Shown one piece after another: positions 1 to 9,072 of a stretch of 64,000 bases of DNA. The notes below the pieces were generated by a model. That model was not told the origin of the DNA. It worked only from the letters and a program-made list of their open reading frames with translations, and searched no databases. The position numbers and the translations under genes are program-made. Each line of letters opens with the position of its first letter. Positions within the stretch are counted from its first letter, which is position 1. The stretch is from Saprospiraceae bacterium (GTDB lineage: Bacteria > Bacteroidota > Bacteroidia > Chitinophagales > Saprospiraceae), in NCBI GenBank assembly GCA_016710265.1, contig JADJJL010000001.1, forward strand, positions 620,001-684,000, written 5' to 3'.

Positions 1-11
1 CTAAAAAACAT

Positions 12-227
12 ATGAAAATTCTTGCAGAGGAAATAGCGGACATGATGAATTTTTACAATTCACTTTCACCGGATGAACTCACTTCCAGTTTCCAACAGGA
101 CAAATCATTTGCCGAATCTGGAATTCGAGAAATTTCAAATATGCTAAGTCAGTTTAAAGATCAGGAATTTGAAAATCAGATCCGAACCATGTTTGCTAAA
201 TACCTGCCAAGTCCGGTGAATAATTAA
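12..227 (+). CDS. Short hypothetical protein, possibly the 3' end of a longer gene
   Basis: I do not recognise this protein. The first ATG gives 71 acidic, mostly helical residues with no signal peptide, membrane segment or metal motif. The frame stays open to the left edge (no stop in codons 3-11), so this may be only the C-terminus of a gene that starts outside the window. The stop is 5 bases before the rpiB ATG, so the two are probably co-transcribed. Confidence 0.55.
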   Translation: MKILAEEIADMMNFYNSLSPDELTSSFQQDKSFAESGIREISNMLSQFKDQEFENQIRTMFAKYLPSPVNN

Positions 228-232
228 AATAA

Positions 233-667
233 ATGGGAAAAATAATATCCATAGGATCGGACCACGCAGGCTTTGAACTGAAAGAAAAATTACTATTTTG
301 GTTGCCGGAATTGGGGTATTCAGTCATTGACCACGGTTGTTTTGACACTGAATCTGTAGATTATCCTGACTATGGTAAAAGTGTGGGTGTAAGCACAGCA
401 TCTGGTGCTTCAGAAATGGGCATTGTCATTTGTGGCAGTGGAAACGGAATCGCCATCGCTGCCAACAAAGTAAAAGGAATTCGGTGTGCTTTGTGTTGGA
501 ATCCTGAGATATCAAAACTCGCCAGACTACATAACAATGCCAATGTATTGGCTTTGCCCGCACGATTTATCAATGAGGAAGAAGCCAAACTGATTGTCTC
601 CAATTTCCTAAATACCAATTTTGAAGGAGGAAGACATGAAGCCAGGGTTAATAAAATAGAAGGGTGA
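233..667 (+). CDS. rpiB: Ribose-5-phosphate isomerase B (RpiB/LacAB family)
   Basis: Predicted to interconvert ribose 5-phosphate and ribulose 5-phosphate in the cytosolic pentose phosphate pathway. The 144-residue length is normal for the family. Visible landmarks are the N-terminal SDHAG phosphate/substrate motif (D10, H11), the ICGSGNG loop carrying the catalytic-type Cys67, the AANK segment after it, and HNNANVL (H100, N101). The usual CGTG loop is CGSG here, a Ser-for-Thr change that keeps the hydroxyl. The gene overlaps the next start by four bases (GTGA), so translation of the peptidase is probably coupled to it. Confidence 0.95.
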   Translation: MGKIISIGSDHAGFELKEKLLFWLPELGYSVIDHGCFDTESVDYPDYGKSVGVSTASGASEMGIVICGSGNGIAIAANKVKGIRCALCWNPEISKLARLHNNANVLALPARFINEEEAKLIVSNFLNTNFEGGRHEARVNKIEG

Positions 668-2274
668 AAAAAATTTATTTAGTTTTCATACTCTATTTCT
701 TGATTCAGGAAACTTTGCTTTCTCAAAAGAAGTATTTAAGTGGAGTTACAAAACCCAGTAGCGCGATTTTAAAAAAAGATATTTTAAGTTCTATTGCACT
801 TGAAATAGATACCAATGCACTAAAAGAAATTGTATACTATTTAGCTTCCGATTCTTGTCAAGGCCGCGAACTGGGTACTCCGGGCAATGACAGGGCCGCT
901 GAATACATTGCTTCAAAACTAAGTTCCTACCATCTGAGTCCAGCTCCTGGAATTTCAGACTATTTTCAAAAAGTAATGTTTAAATGGATCTATTGGAAAA
1001 CCATGGTCTTAAAAATCGGCGACTTTGAATATCGAAATTTATGGGATTATGTCTCTTTGTCCAAAGACAATCAAAACTTACAGCTAGACACCGATGAAAT
1101 TGTTTTTCTTGGCTTTGGAATTGATGATCCATCTTACAGTGATTATAATTCATTCGATGTCAAAAACAAAGTCATTTTAATTTACAATGGTGAACCGATT
1201 GATAAAAATGGCAACAGCAAAATTACCAAAAAAACAGAATTGTCAGAATGGAGTAAAGATCTCAATAAAAAATTAATCACTGCACACAGCAAAGGAGTAA
1301 AATTGGTTTTGATTATTGAAGATAAGTTTAAAGAAGTTTCTGATGCCAGCAGAAAAGAAATTTTAAGTCCCACGGTACTTTTGGAAAAAGATGAAATAAA
1401 GGCCAAAATGAAAGCAAATTCAATTCATCTTTCCAGTACAGTAGCCACCAAATTATTAGGATCTCAATATAAAAAAGTAATTTCTGCCAGAGACAAAGCT
1501 AAATTTAAAGGAAAGTCAAAACCTGTCCTCATTAAAAATAAATTGTCTGTTCATCAACAGGTGGAGTCCAGTCAAATAAAAGGAAGAAACATCTTGAGCT
1601 ATATCGAAGGAAGTGATAAAAAAGATGAAGTAATTATTCTGACTGCACATTACGACCACATTGGTATGCGAGGTAAAGAAGTATTTAATGGCGCTGACGA
1701 CAATGCTTCCGGGACCAGTGCTGTGATGTTGATTGCAAAAGCGCTTCAATCCGCCAAAGAGAAAGGCCTCGGACCGAGAAGGTCCATACTTTGTATGTTG
1801 GTCACAGGTGAAGAAAAAGGTTTGCTGGGTAGTATGTATTATGTCAATGATCCAGTTTTTCCATTGGCCAAAACCATCGCCAATGTAAATACAGACATGA
1901 TTGGTCGCAGCGATGAAAAATACAAAGACAAATCTGATTATATTTATGTCATTGGATCAGACCGCCTTTCTCAAGATCTACACAATCTTAATGAAACGGT
2001 CAATGCAGAACGTTCCGGTTTGACCTTGGATTATACCTACAATGACGAAAATGATCCCAACCTGTTTTACTCTCGTTCAGATCATTACAAATTTGCTGAA
2101 AAAGGGATTCCAATCATTTTCTTTTTTAGTGGAGTACATCCGGATTACCACAGAATCACCGACGATGCGCATAAAATTCAGTTTCACAAAATGTCTCTGA
2201 TTGCCAGACATATCTTTTATACCACCTGGGAATTGGCCAATAGTGAGGAAGCGATCAGACGCAACCATCCATAA
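664..2274 (+). CDS. Secreted M28-family zinc aminopeptidase with PA-like insert
   Basis: A metal-dependent exopeptidase predicted to trim N-terminal residues from peptides outside the cytoplasm. Residues 1-20 form a signal peptide. Residues 130-300 look like the PA-type insert common in these enzymes. The M28 core follows: AHYDHIG (H329), GADDNASG (D345), TGEEKG (E383/E384), NTDMIG (D411) and HPDYH (H496) give the complete two-zinc ligand and catalytic set. The start is a GTG overlapping the rpiB stop; no later ATG would preserve the signal peptide. The next gene is a peptide transporter, which fits a peptide-scavenging role. Confidence 0.93.
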   Translation: MKKIYLVFILYFLIQETLLSQKKYLSGVTKPSSAILKKDILSSIALEIDTNALKEIVYYLASDSCQGRELGTPGNDRAAEYIASKLSSYHLSPAPGISDYFQKVMFKWIYWKTMVLKIGDFEYRNLWDYVSLSKDNQNLQLDTDEIVFLGFGIDDPSYSDYNSFDVKNKVILIYNGEPIDKNGNSKITKKTELSEWSKDLNKKLITAHSKGVKLVLIIEDKFKEVSDASRKEILSPTVLLEKDEIKAKMKANSIHLSSTVATKLLGSQYKKVISARDKAKFKGKSKPVLIKNKLSVHQQVESSQIKGRNILSYIEGSDKKDEVIILTAHYDHIGMRGKEVFNGADDNASGTSAVMLIAKALQSAKEKGLGPRRSILCMLVTGEEKGLLGSMYYVNDPVFPLAKTIANVNTDMIGRSDEKYKDKSDYIYVIGSDRLSQDLHNLNETVNAERSGLTLDYTYNDENDPNLFYSRSDHYKFAEKGIPIIFFFSGVHPDYHRITDDAHKIQFHKMSLIARHIFYTTWELANSEEAIRRNHP

Positions 2275-2367
2275 AAATTTTCACTTTTTCTCTTGTTTTA
2301 AGATTTGAACATACAATTTCAGTCTAATATGCTTGTTTTTATGGCTTATAGAGCTGTTGTGAAAAAA

Positions 2368-2400
2368 TTTACAAGACATTGTGTAATACCTCTATATTTG
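2368..2400 (+). promoter_or_regulatory. Candidate Bacteroidota promoter for the POT transporter
   Basis: TATATTTG at 2393-2400 matches the Bacteroidota -7 consensus TAnnTTTG. TTTA at 2368-2371 sits 21 bases upstream in place of the -33 TTTG. The ATG is 28 bases downstream of the box. Confidence 0.5.
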
Positions 2401-2427
2401 TGCGCAAACAAAACTAAATCATAAATT

Positions 2428-3993
2428 ATGGATACCGCTTTATTGCTACTTATTCTGGGTTGGGCATTCGTCCTCATCTGGGTTCCTTTGACCGTTTTAT
2501 CTCAAAGGAAAATGCACCCGAAAGCCCTTTTTACTTTGTTCTTTGCTGAAATGTGGGAGCGCTTCTCCTTCTATGGAATGCGCGCTTTTTTAGTACTTTA
2601 CATTGCCAAAGAGATCTTTTCAGGTTTAGGTGACAGCGGTTCTATGGAACGCTCAGTAGGAATTTACGGTGCTTTCAATGCTTTATTATACGCAGCTCCC
2701 ATTATAGGTGGAATGCTCGCTGACCGACTGTTTGGATTTAGAAGAGCGGTAATCATCGGAGCCATTATGATGGCGGCCGGGCAATTTATTATGGCTTTTA
2801 ATGCCGCCACTTCTGATACTACATTTTTATTGTTTATTGGACTTTCTGTGTTGGCCATTGGAAATGGATTTTTTAAACCCAATATTTCCAGTTTTCTTGG
2901 TACTTTTTATGAACAAAACGACCGTCGTAAAGATTCAGCTTTCACCATTTTTTATATGGGGATCAATGTGGGTGCATTTTTAGCACCTCTAACCTGTGGA
3001 TATTTGGCAGAGAAATATGATTACTCATGGGGATTCTTGGCTGCTGGACTTGGTATGCTTTTGGGCCTTATTGTGTTTTGGAGAAACATGAGTAAATACG
3101 AAGACAAAGGAAATCCTCCTGATCCTGCAGCTCTGAATAAACCTGTATTTGGAATTCCTCAACAGTGGCTCGTTTTAATTGGAGTCCTTATTTCTATACC
3201 TTTGTTTAGTTACTTGATCGACAACGAAGGAGTAACCAGTTACATCTTGATTATCGCAGGGATTGGTGTCATCGGATACATACTCATTTCTTCCCTTTTC
3301 TTTACAGAAGATAAACAGGAAGGCCAAAGATTGGTGGTATTTTTGTTTTTGTTTTTCTTCCACATGATCTTCTGGACATTGTTCGAACAGGCTGGAGGAT
3401 CACTTAATTTTTTAACGGACAAATATGTGGAAAAACATGGTATTGAAACTTCTATGTTTCAATCTCTCAATGCATTGTTTATAATACTTCTAGCTCCAGT
3501 ATTTACTTGGATCTGGAATTCTCTTAATAAGAAAAATTTAGAGCCTCGAACTCCCATTAAATTTACTTGGGCATTATTGCAAATGGCATTGGGTTACTTT
3601 ATCATCGTAGCTGGAGCAAGAAGCGTTTTGGGTGACGTCAATGATGGGGCTTTAATTCCAGTTGTATTCTTGGTGTTCATGTACTTGTTTCACACTACTG
3701 GTGAATTAAGCCTTTCTCCAGTAGGTCTATCCGTAGTAACCAAACTGTCTCCAGCCAAAACAGTGGGATTTGTCATGGGTACCTGGTTTCTCTCTATCTC
3801 TTTTGCACATAAAATAGCAGGAAAATTAGGCCAAATGATCGCAGCACCCGGCAACGATGCTCCACCTGCTGAAGCATTGTCAGCTTATATAGATGTTTAT
3901 CTGACCTGGGGAGTTTATATCACACTTGGAGCTGCAGCACTCTTGTTTGTTCTATCACCTTTGCTTAAAAAATGGATGCACGGAGTGAATTAA
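2428..3993 (+). CDS. Proton-coupled di/tripeptide transporter (POT/PTR2 family)
   Basis: An inner-membrane MFS transporter predicted to import short peptides with protons. The 521 residues contain about 14 hydrophobic segments. The first PTR2 signature is clear near residues 35-50 (FAEMWERFSFYGMRA, the ExxERFxYYG motif with its proton-coupling glutamate), and the second is FTIFYMGINVGAFLAP near 172. The gene has its own promoter-like box and ends in a strong palindromic terminator, so it is probably monocistronic. It follows the secreted M28 peptidase, suggesting a digest-and-import pair (inference). Confidence 0.94.
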   Translation: MDTALLLLILGWAFVLIWVPLTVLSQRKMHPKALFTLFFAEMWERFSFYGMRAFLVLYIAKEIFSGLGDSGSMERSVGIYGAFNALLYAAPIIGGMLADRLFGFRRAVIIGAIMMAAGQFIMAFNAATSDTTFLLFIGLSVLAIGNGFFKPNISSFLGTFYEQNDRRKDSAFTIFYMGINVGAFLAPLTCGYLAEKYDYSWGFLAAGLGMLLGLIVFWRNMSKYEDKGNPPDPAALNKPVFGIPQQWLVLIGVLISIPLFSYLIDNEGVTSYILIIAGIGVIGYILISSLFFTEDKQEGQRLVVFLFLFFFHMIFWTLFEQAGGSLNFLTDKYVEKHGIETSMFQSLNALFIILLAPVFTWIWNSLNKKNLEPRTPIKFTWALLQMALGYFIIVAGARSVLGDVNDGALIPVVFLVFMYLFHTTGELSLSPVGLSVVTKLSPAKTVGFVMGTWFLSISFAHKIAGKLGQMIAAPGNDAPPAEALSAYIDVYLTWGVYITLGAAALLFVLSPLLKKWMHGVN

Positions 3994-4022
3994 TGAAGAT
4001 ATAGAAAATCTAATTTATATTA

Positions 4023-4058
4023 ATGCCCTTGTTGAATTCAACAAGGGCATTTTTTTTG
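4023..4058. terminator. Bidirectional-looking intrinsic terminator, perfect 28-bp palindrome
   Basis: Bases 4023-4050 are a perfect palindrome with arms ATGCCCTTGTTGAA and its complement, followed by eight T at 4051-4058. It lies between the convergent ends of the POT transporter and the ABC ATPase gene. The T tract favours plus-strand termination. Confidence 0.9.
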
Positions 4059-4062
4059 GCTT

Positions 4063-4734
4063 TCACACGATCCTCCCATCCACCATCTGGATGATCCTAT
4101 GCGTTCTAGATGCAAATTCAAGATCATGCGTTACCACTAGTAGTGATTGATCAAATTTTGTGGATAGTTCCAAAAAAATACCAAATACAATTTCAGAATT
4201 CACCTGATCCAAATTTCCCGTGGGTTCATCCGCCATGATAATTTTAGGAGAATTAATCAATGCTCTTGCAATGGCCACTCTTTGTTTCTGCCCTCCTGAT
4301 AATTGGTTTGGTTTTTTATGGGCTTCTTTGTGCATGTCCAAAATTTTCAATCTTTCAATGGCTTGATTTTCGATTTCTTGTTTGCTAAATTTATTGAGTT
4401 TAATCGCGGGTAACATAACATTTTCCAAAGCAGTAAACTCATTTAATAAATAATGAAACTGAAATACAAATCCTATTTTTTCATTCCGGATTCTTGCCAA
4501 TTCAGTTTGAGTGCGATGACTCAATTTTTCTCCATCCAAAATAATCTCTCCTTCATACATTGTATCCATGGTAGAAAGGATATAAAGCAAGGTCGATTTT
4601 CCACAACCGGATTTTCCAACGATGGACACAAACTCAGCTTTATCCACATGCATATCCACATCATACAGCACCTGCATGTTGTCAGATTCAATGAAAGTTT
4701 TACTTAATCCTTTTACCTCTAGAATTCTCGACAT
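4063..4734 (-). CDS. ABC transporter ATP-binding protein, LolD/MacB-type
   Basis: The cytosolic ATPase of a type VII (MacB/LolCDE/FtsX-like) ABC system. Walker A is GKSGCGKST (residues 40-48), the Q-loop region is FVFQFHYLLNEFTALENV (very LolD-like), the signature is LSGGQKQR, and Walker B is IIMADEPTGNLD with the family's typical H-loop downstream (VVTHD). At 223 residues it is the usual size. It is the last gene of a minus-strand adaptor-permease-ATPase operon, 9 bases after the permease. The ATPase resembles LolD, but the adaptor upstream and the single permease suggest a MacAB-like exporter instead. Confidence 0.92.
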   Translation of the reverse strand: MSRILEVKGLSKTFIESDNMQVLYDVDMHVDKAEFVSIVGKSGCGKSTLLYILSTMDTMYEGEIILDGEKLSHRTQTELARIRNEKIGFVFQFHYLLNEFTALENVMLPAIKLNKFSKQEIENQAIERLKILDMHKEAHKKPNQLSGGQKQRVAIARALINSPKIIMADEPTGNLDQVNSEIVFGIFLELSTKFDQSLLVVTHDLEFASRTHRIIQMVDGRIV

Positions 4735-4743
4735 TTCAAATAA

Positions 4744-5999
4744 TTATTTTCCGCGTATGATGCTAACAGGATCCATTTTACTTGCCTTCCTGGAAGGAAA
4801 TAATCCAGCCCAATACGTTGTCAAAAAAGAAAAAACAAAAGCCAGTATATAATACATGGGATCATAATTCACCGGAAATGTTTTAATGGTAGGAAGTGCT
4901 TCGGTATTAAATGGAACTCGGTCTATTAAACTGCTCAACAGAAATCCAAAAATCATACCTGCAATACCTCTACCAATCCAATGCTCACGCTGATGATTGA
5001 AAAAATTCTTTTGACATCAGAACCGGAATATCCCATTGCTTTGAGAATCGCGATTGTATCCATTTTCTCGTAAATGAGCATGTTTAGTATATTGTAAATT
5101 CCAAATCCTGCTACGATCAACAAAGTAATCCCAACAGAATAACTGATGATACTCCTAATTTTTGTTCCGGTTTCAAATTGTGCGTTGGCTCTAACGATAT
5201 CTTCTGTATCTGTATCAAACATATCAGCCAATTCCAAAGCCATGGCTGGAGCAATGGATCGATCGTGCAGATTTACATAAATTTCTGTAAAATGATCCGA
5301 AGGTACATCCATCAAAGTTTGAAGGGATTTATAAGAAGTATAGCTCAATACTTTATCAATGTCTTTTATTCCAGACTGAAAAAATCCTACAATCTTCATA
5401 CTTCGCACTCGACCATCCGGCATTTTAACATCCAATTGATCACCCACATCCACCAAAAGCAAATCAGCGATCCCTTTACCAATAATAATACTATTGGGTA
5501 CGCTCACCAAATCCCTTAAGTTTCCTCTGGTGATATAATCATTTAAATGAAAGTACTTATCTTCTTTTAATACATCCACTCCTTGCAGTGAACCACCAAA
5601 ATTGGTTCTTCCAATCGAATAAAAAACTTGGGAAGATACACGGGGAGTGACCGCCAATACTCTTTTATCATTATCAAGATTCCTGAGAATGGCCCCTGAA
5701 TTTCTTAGGTTTGTAAAACTGGATTTTGGTCGAATGGAATGGATAAAATGGGTCTCTGTAACTCGCGCTCTTATGATAGGTTGCTTAATCGTAGCTTTCA
5801 TCTCATTATAGATCCGAATATGAGGTGTGCGGTTTAAAATTAATCCGTCCAACATTTTATTCAATCCTGTCATGAAACTTAGCAAGGTCACAAACATGGT
5901 AATACCAAACATGACGCCCATGGCAGCCACCATGGTCTGCCTCCACTTGGCTTTCATTAGCGCTATGGCAATACTGCTTATCGCTCCACTTCCTATCAT
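4744..5999 (-). pseudogene. FtsX/MacB-type ABC permease, interrupted by a one-base frameshift
   Basis: Two reading frames together encode one permease. The first (5999-4953) has an N-terminal membrane helix, a MacB-like periplasmic domain and one FtsX helix pair, then derails at SIGLVEVLQV. The second (4956-4744) resumes at MIFGFLLSS and supplies the final helix and the FPSRKASKMDPVSIIRGK tail typical of the family. Adding one base in the CCTCTACC stretch at about 4967-4974 restores the expected GLVGGIAGMIFG join and gives 418 residues, the normal length. The intact neighbours argue for a recent mutation or a sequence error. The first start overlaps the adaptor stop (ATGA), and the ATPase follows directly. 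Confidence 0.85.
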
Positions 6000-7075
6000 T
6001 TCGGCAAATAAATAAGATCTCCAATGGCCAATCCTTCCAACACCTCCACCTTATCCAAATCTTCTAAACCCGTTGTAATTTTTTTCTTTTCATTCTTTTG
6101 GATAAACACTTCATGTTCTAATGTTAGAAATTTTCTAGGAATTGTAATTGCATTTGATTTTTCCTTCACCAAAATATTGGCCTCAAAACTTTGATTTGGA
6201 AGTAATATTTTTGGCGACTCTACAAAACTTGCTTCAACTTCAAATGTCTTATCTCTTTCATTTAAGTAAGGAGATATCTTAGTCACTTTTGCTTCAAAAA
6301 CTTGATCCGGAAAACTTTCCAAATCGAGGTAGACTTTCTGATCTATTTGAATTTTAGAAACATCTCTTTCATCCACGTTGAGAATGGCCAAAAAATCTTT
6401 GGTGGATCCAAGGATGGCCAAGGGCACATTGGGTCCCACAAGTTCGCCAACTTCTTTAAAAAGGCGATAGATTCTTCCATCTCTATCTGCCTTGATGACA
6501 AAATCAGAAAGTGAGGCTTGACTGATGTTCAGATTATTTTTTGAAAGTCGATCTTGATACTCCAACGATTTCCTCAAATCTTTTAGCCTTGCTTGACTTG
6601 ATTTCCACTGTGCTTGTGAATTCTTATACGACAATTCCCTTAAATCCAAATCTTGTTTAGAACCTATGTTTTGAGCCCATAAAGATTTTTGTCCGATCAG
6701 TTGAATCGAGTCATTTTTCATTTTGAGATCCGCCTGCTCAATGGCATTTTTTAATTCCTCAATTTTTTCAAAGTTGTTTTCAAAAGCCGATCTTTGTGTG
6801 GCCAATTGGGCTCCTTCCTTTTGTAATAAAATTTGATCGTTGGATATACTAAATAATAAATCTCCTTTTTTAACTTCCTGACCTTCGATCACATGAATTT
6901 TTGAAATGAGTCCTGCCATTTTTGGCATAATCTGATATTGATCTTTTGATTCAATTTTTCCAGAAGCATACACTGATTCTGTAATGTTGAAGGCTTCCAC
7001 TTTATACGTTTCCCGCTTATCAGCACATGATATCAAAACTGAAAAACAAATAATCATTGAAATAATTTCCTTCAT
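5996..7075 (-). CDS. Periplasmic adaptor (membrane fusion) lipoprotein of an ABC exporter, HlyD/MacA-like
   Basis: Links an inner-membrane permease to an outer-membrane exit duct. The N-terminus is a lipoprotein signal ending LISC (Cys17). A half-lipoyl hairpin (residues 40-75, IEGQEVKKGDLLFSI) is followed by a long coiled-coil hairpin (about 75-165), the second lipoyl half (VIKADRDGRIYRLFKEVGE) and beta-barrel and membrane-proximal segments. It is the first gene of the exporter operon and overlaps the permease start by four bases. No TolC-like gene is present in the window, so the outer-membrane partner must be elsewhere. Confidence 0.9.
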   Translation of the reverse strand: MKEIISMIICFSVLISCADKRETYKVEAFNITESVYASGKIESKDQYQIMPKMAGLISKIHVIEGQEVKKGDLLFSISNDQILLQKEGAQLATQRSAFENNFEKIEELKNAIEQADLKMKNDSIQLIGQKSLWAQNIGSKQDLDLRELSYKNSQAQWKSSQARLKDLRKSLEYQDRLSKNNLNISQASLSDFVIKADRDGRIYRLFKEVGELVGPNVPLAILGSTKDFLAILNVDERDVSKIQIDQKVYLDLESFPDQVFEAKVTKISPYLNERDKTFEVEASFVESPKILLPNQSFEANILVKEKSNAITIPRKFLTLEHEVFIQKNEKKKITTGLEDLDKVEVLEGLAIGDLIYLPK

Positions 7076-7129
7076 AGAGAGCTTGCATTTAAATAGGATA
7101 ATAATTCACTTGCTTGAATCAAGTTTTTT

Positions 7130-7543
7130 TTAGTGTTTTCCATAAAGTTCGATGGAAGCAGCGCGGGTGCTTTTTATGGGTAAAGTATACCACACATTGA
7201 GCTTCTCAATCATTTTATAATTAGATTTTAATTCTAAATTTTTACTTCTATTATTTCTGGAAATGTTTTGCTCGATCTTAAACTCTAAGCTGGTTCCATC
7301 AGAAAAAATAAGTTCACATTTTTCAATATAAAATTCTATCTCTTTGGTTCGAAATTGTAATCCTGTGAATACTCCTTTTTCTGACTGAAGCTGAATTTCC
7401 ATTTTCGTTTCTCCAATGGATGTTTTTACATGTGCCAGTAAATGCCAGTGTTCATGTGGCAAACTTAAGCTATCAGTAAACGAAATATTTTGAAAAAACA
7501 ACAAGCTAACAAACAGAAGAGCTGGATTCATAAACTTATGCAA
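7130..7543 (-). CDS. Small secreted protein, resembles the DUF2541-type beta-sandwich pattern
   Basis: A 137-residue protein with a signal peptide (about residues 1-24). The mature part has the order seen in DUF2541-like proteins from memory: GVFTGLQF, a strand with IEKCELIFSDGTS, a basic loop, and a closing VWYTLPIKSTRAASIELYG. Its molecular role is unknown. The stop lies 54 bases before the exporter adaptor, so it could be the first gene of that transcription unit. The family assignment rests on pattern only. Confidence 0.6.
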   Translation of the reverse strand: MHKFMNPALLFVSLLFFQNISFTDSLSLPHEHWHLLAHVKTSIGETKMEIQLQSEKGVFTGLQFRTKEIEFYIEKCELIFSDGTSLEFKIEQNISRNNRSKNLELKSNYKMIEKLNVWYTLPIKSTRAASIELYGKH

Positions 7544-7707
7544 ACCAAGACAAAACTAGTTACAATAAATATATTGGAATAAGACAATTTGGATCTAAAA
7601 TAGTTTAACATTTTGTGTAATTCACGACGAACTCTTATTCTTTCATGTGAATCAATAGATTTCATTGGATTGACCTCTTTAATTTACCTTTCTTTTCAAA
7701 AAAAAAT

Positions 7708-8946
7708 TCAATATCCATGAATAATTTTCCTAGAGTTTAATGCATCAACTACAATCACAGGACCAACAATAGATCTATTTAAAAGGGAAATTGACACATC
7801 GTTTGAATTAAATATAAATTTCCCTTGTAAATCATAAAAGCTTAAAATTTCACTTTTAGGATTTATGATGGAAGATTCAAACTGATACCAATGACTGGAT
7901 TGACATCGAGGTATTGAAATGATCTCTGAATGATTGGAGGATACATTGGAACATTCAAAACTAATTTTTGCAAATCTAGATTGTGCTTCTTCAATATTGG
8001 TTGAATAATGATGAATTTCAGCATCCATTTCAACCTGGTCTATCAATTTCCACTCCGTTTTGTCAAAACTTGATAAGACTTCAAACCAACCATTGATGGG
8101 CTCTCCCACCCATTCCCAGTCAATGACCCTCTTTCCATTTTCACATTGAGCATTTACCTTAATATTTTCAATGGACAAGGGAGCTTGAACGTTCTCTACA
8201 CATCCTGCTTGTTCCAGGTAATCTTCTATTTCTGTGAGAGAACTATTGTGCCAGGGAAATGTCGCGTTGCTTGATTTCATGACATTTGAAGTTTGATCGT
8301 AGTGTACAGCACTGGCTGAATGACCCATCCACTCATGACTGGACAGCGATTCATTCGCTGTTTGAGAATTCACAAATCCCACCAATGCCACTCCAGGCCA
8401 ACACAATGTACCTAAATACGAAACTCCGGCATTGGTGTATTGACCTGTATACAAAATATAAACATCATCATCTCCTGGAAAATTAGTCGAAATCAACCAA
8501 TCCAAATAGTTTTCAATGGTTTCTAACATGTTTTGACCATTCGAAAATGGAGTTGCTCCATCAAAAAAAGTAATACTTAATTCCTTATTTAAATCCCAAT
8601 TTGGTGCTGCAGCATTAAATTTATTGACGATTTGAGTGGCCAAAGTATTCATATAATTAATGACAACTTGGTTGTTATTGTAACCACCTGTTCTTCTTCG
8701 CTCATAAGAAGTATCTATATGCAGATGAATTTCCAGTAATCCATTATTACTTCTTTGTCTGATCCTTTCTTCTATGGCGTTTTTTCGAACATTTAAAGAT
8801 CGATCCATTTCCGATTGATGTGTCGCATTCAAACATTCAATTGGTTCATGTTCTGTGCTTGAATAATGGCTATGTTGCGCCACCAACAACTTGCAGATTA
8901 AGAACAGCAAGATTCCAAGACACTTACTGAAATAAGAGCCGTTCAT
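7708..8946 (-). CDS. Secreted metzincin-like protein with non-canonical zinc motif and remnant C-terminal sorting-like domain
   Basis: The ATG at 8946 is preferred because it begins a clean signal peptide ending LLVAQ; an upstream frame extension reaches 8994. The mature N-terminus is a propeptide-like region, then a domain shaped like reprolysin-type metzincins: SSHEWMGHSASAVHYD, followed by SNVMKSSN in the Met-turn position and a downstream EIEDYLEQAGC helix as in M12 peptidases. The motif has one residue too many between the first two histidines (HExxxH), so activity is uncertain. The last 80 residues resemble a decayed type A secretion tail. It may be a degenerate protease or a structural relative. 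Confidence 0.65.
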   Translation of the reverse strand: MNGSYFSKCLGILLFLICKLLVAQHSHYSSTEHEPIECLNATHQSEMDRSLNVRKNAIEERIRQRSNNGLLEIHLHIDTSYERRRTGGYNNNQVVINYMNTLATQIVNKFNAAAPNWDLNKELSITFFDGATPFSNGQNMLETIENYLDWLISTNFPGDDDVYILYTGQYTNAGVSYLGTLCWPGVALVGFVNSQTANESLSSHEWMGHSASAVHYDQTSNVMKSSNATFPWHNSSLTEIEDYLEQAGCVENVQAPLSIENIKVNAQCENGKRVIDWEWVGEPINGWFEVLSSFDKTEWKLIDQVEMDAEIHHYSTNIEEAQSRFAKISFECSNVSSNHSEIISIPRCQSSHWYQFESSIINPKSEILSFYDLQGKFIFNSNDVSISLLNRSIVGPVIVVDALNSRKIIHGY

Positions 8947-9072
8947 ATTATGTAATTTAGCGCATAAAAATAACAAAACTTTTACAATATCCAATAAATA
9001 TTTTATTTGTATATATATGTTTCTTACTGAGAATTCTTAATTTTAGTACTTTAGAACCAAAAATTGCCCATT

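Noticed and set aside
4953..4956. ATGA overlap between the two permease frames read as translational coupling of two separate proteins
   Set aside because: The break falls inside a conserved FtsX helix segment, and a single base restores the normal 418-residue protein. Two independent half-proteins are unlikely.
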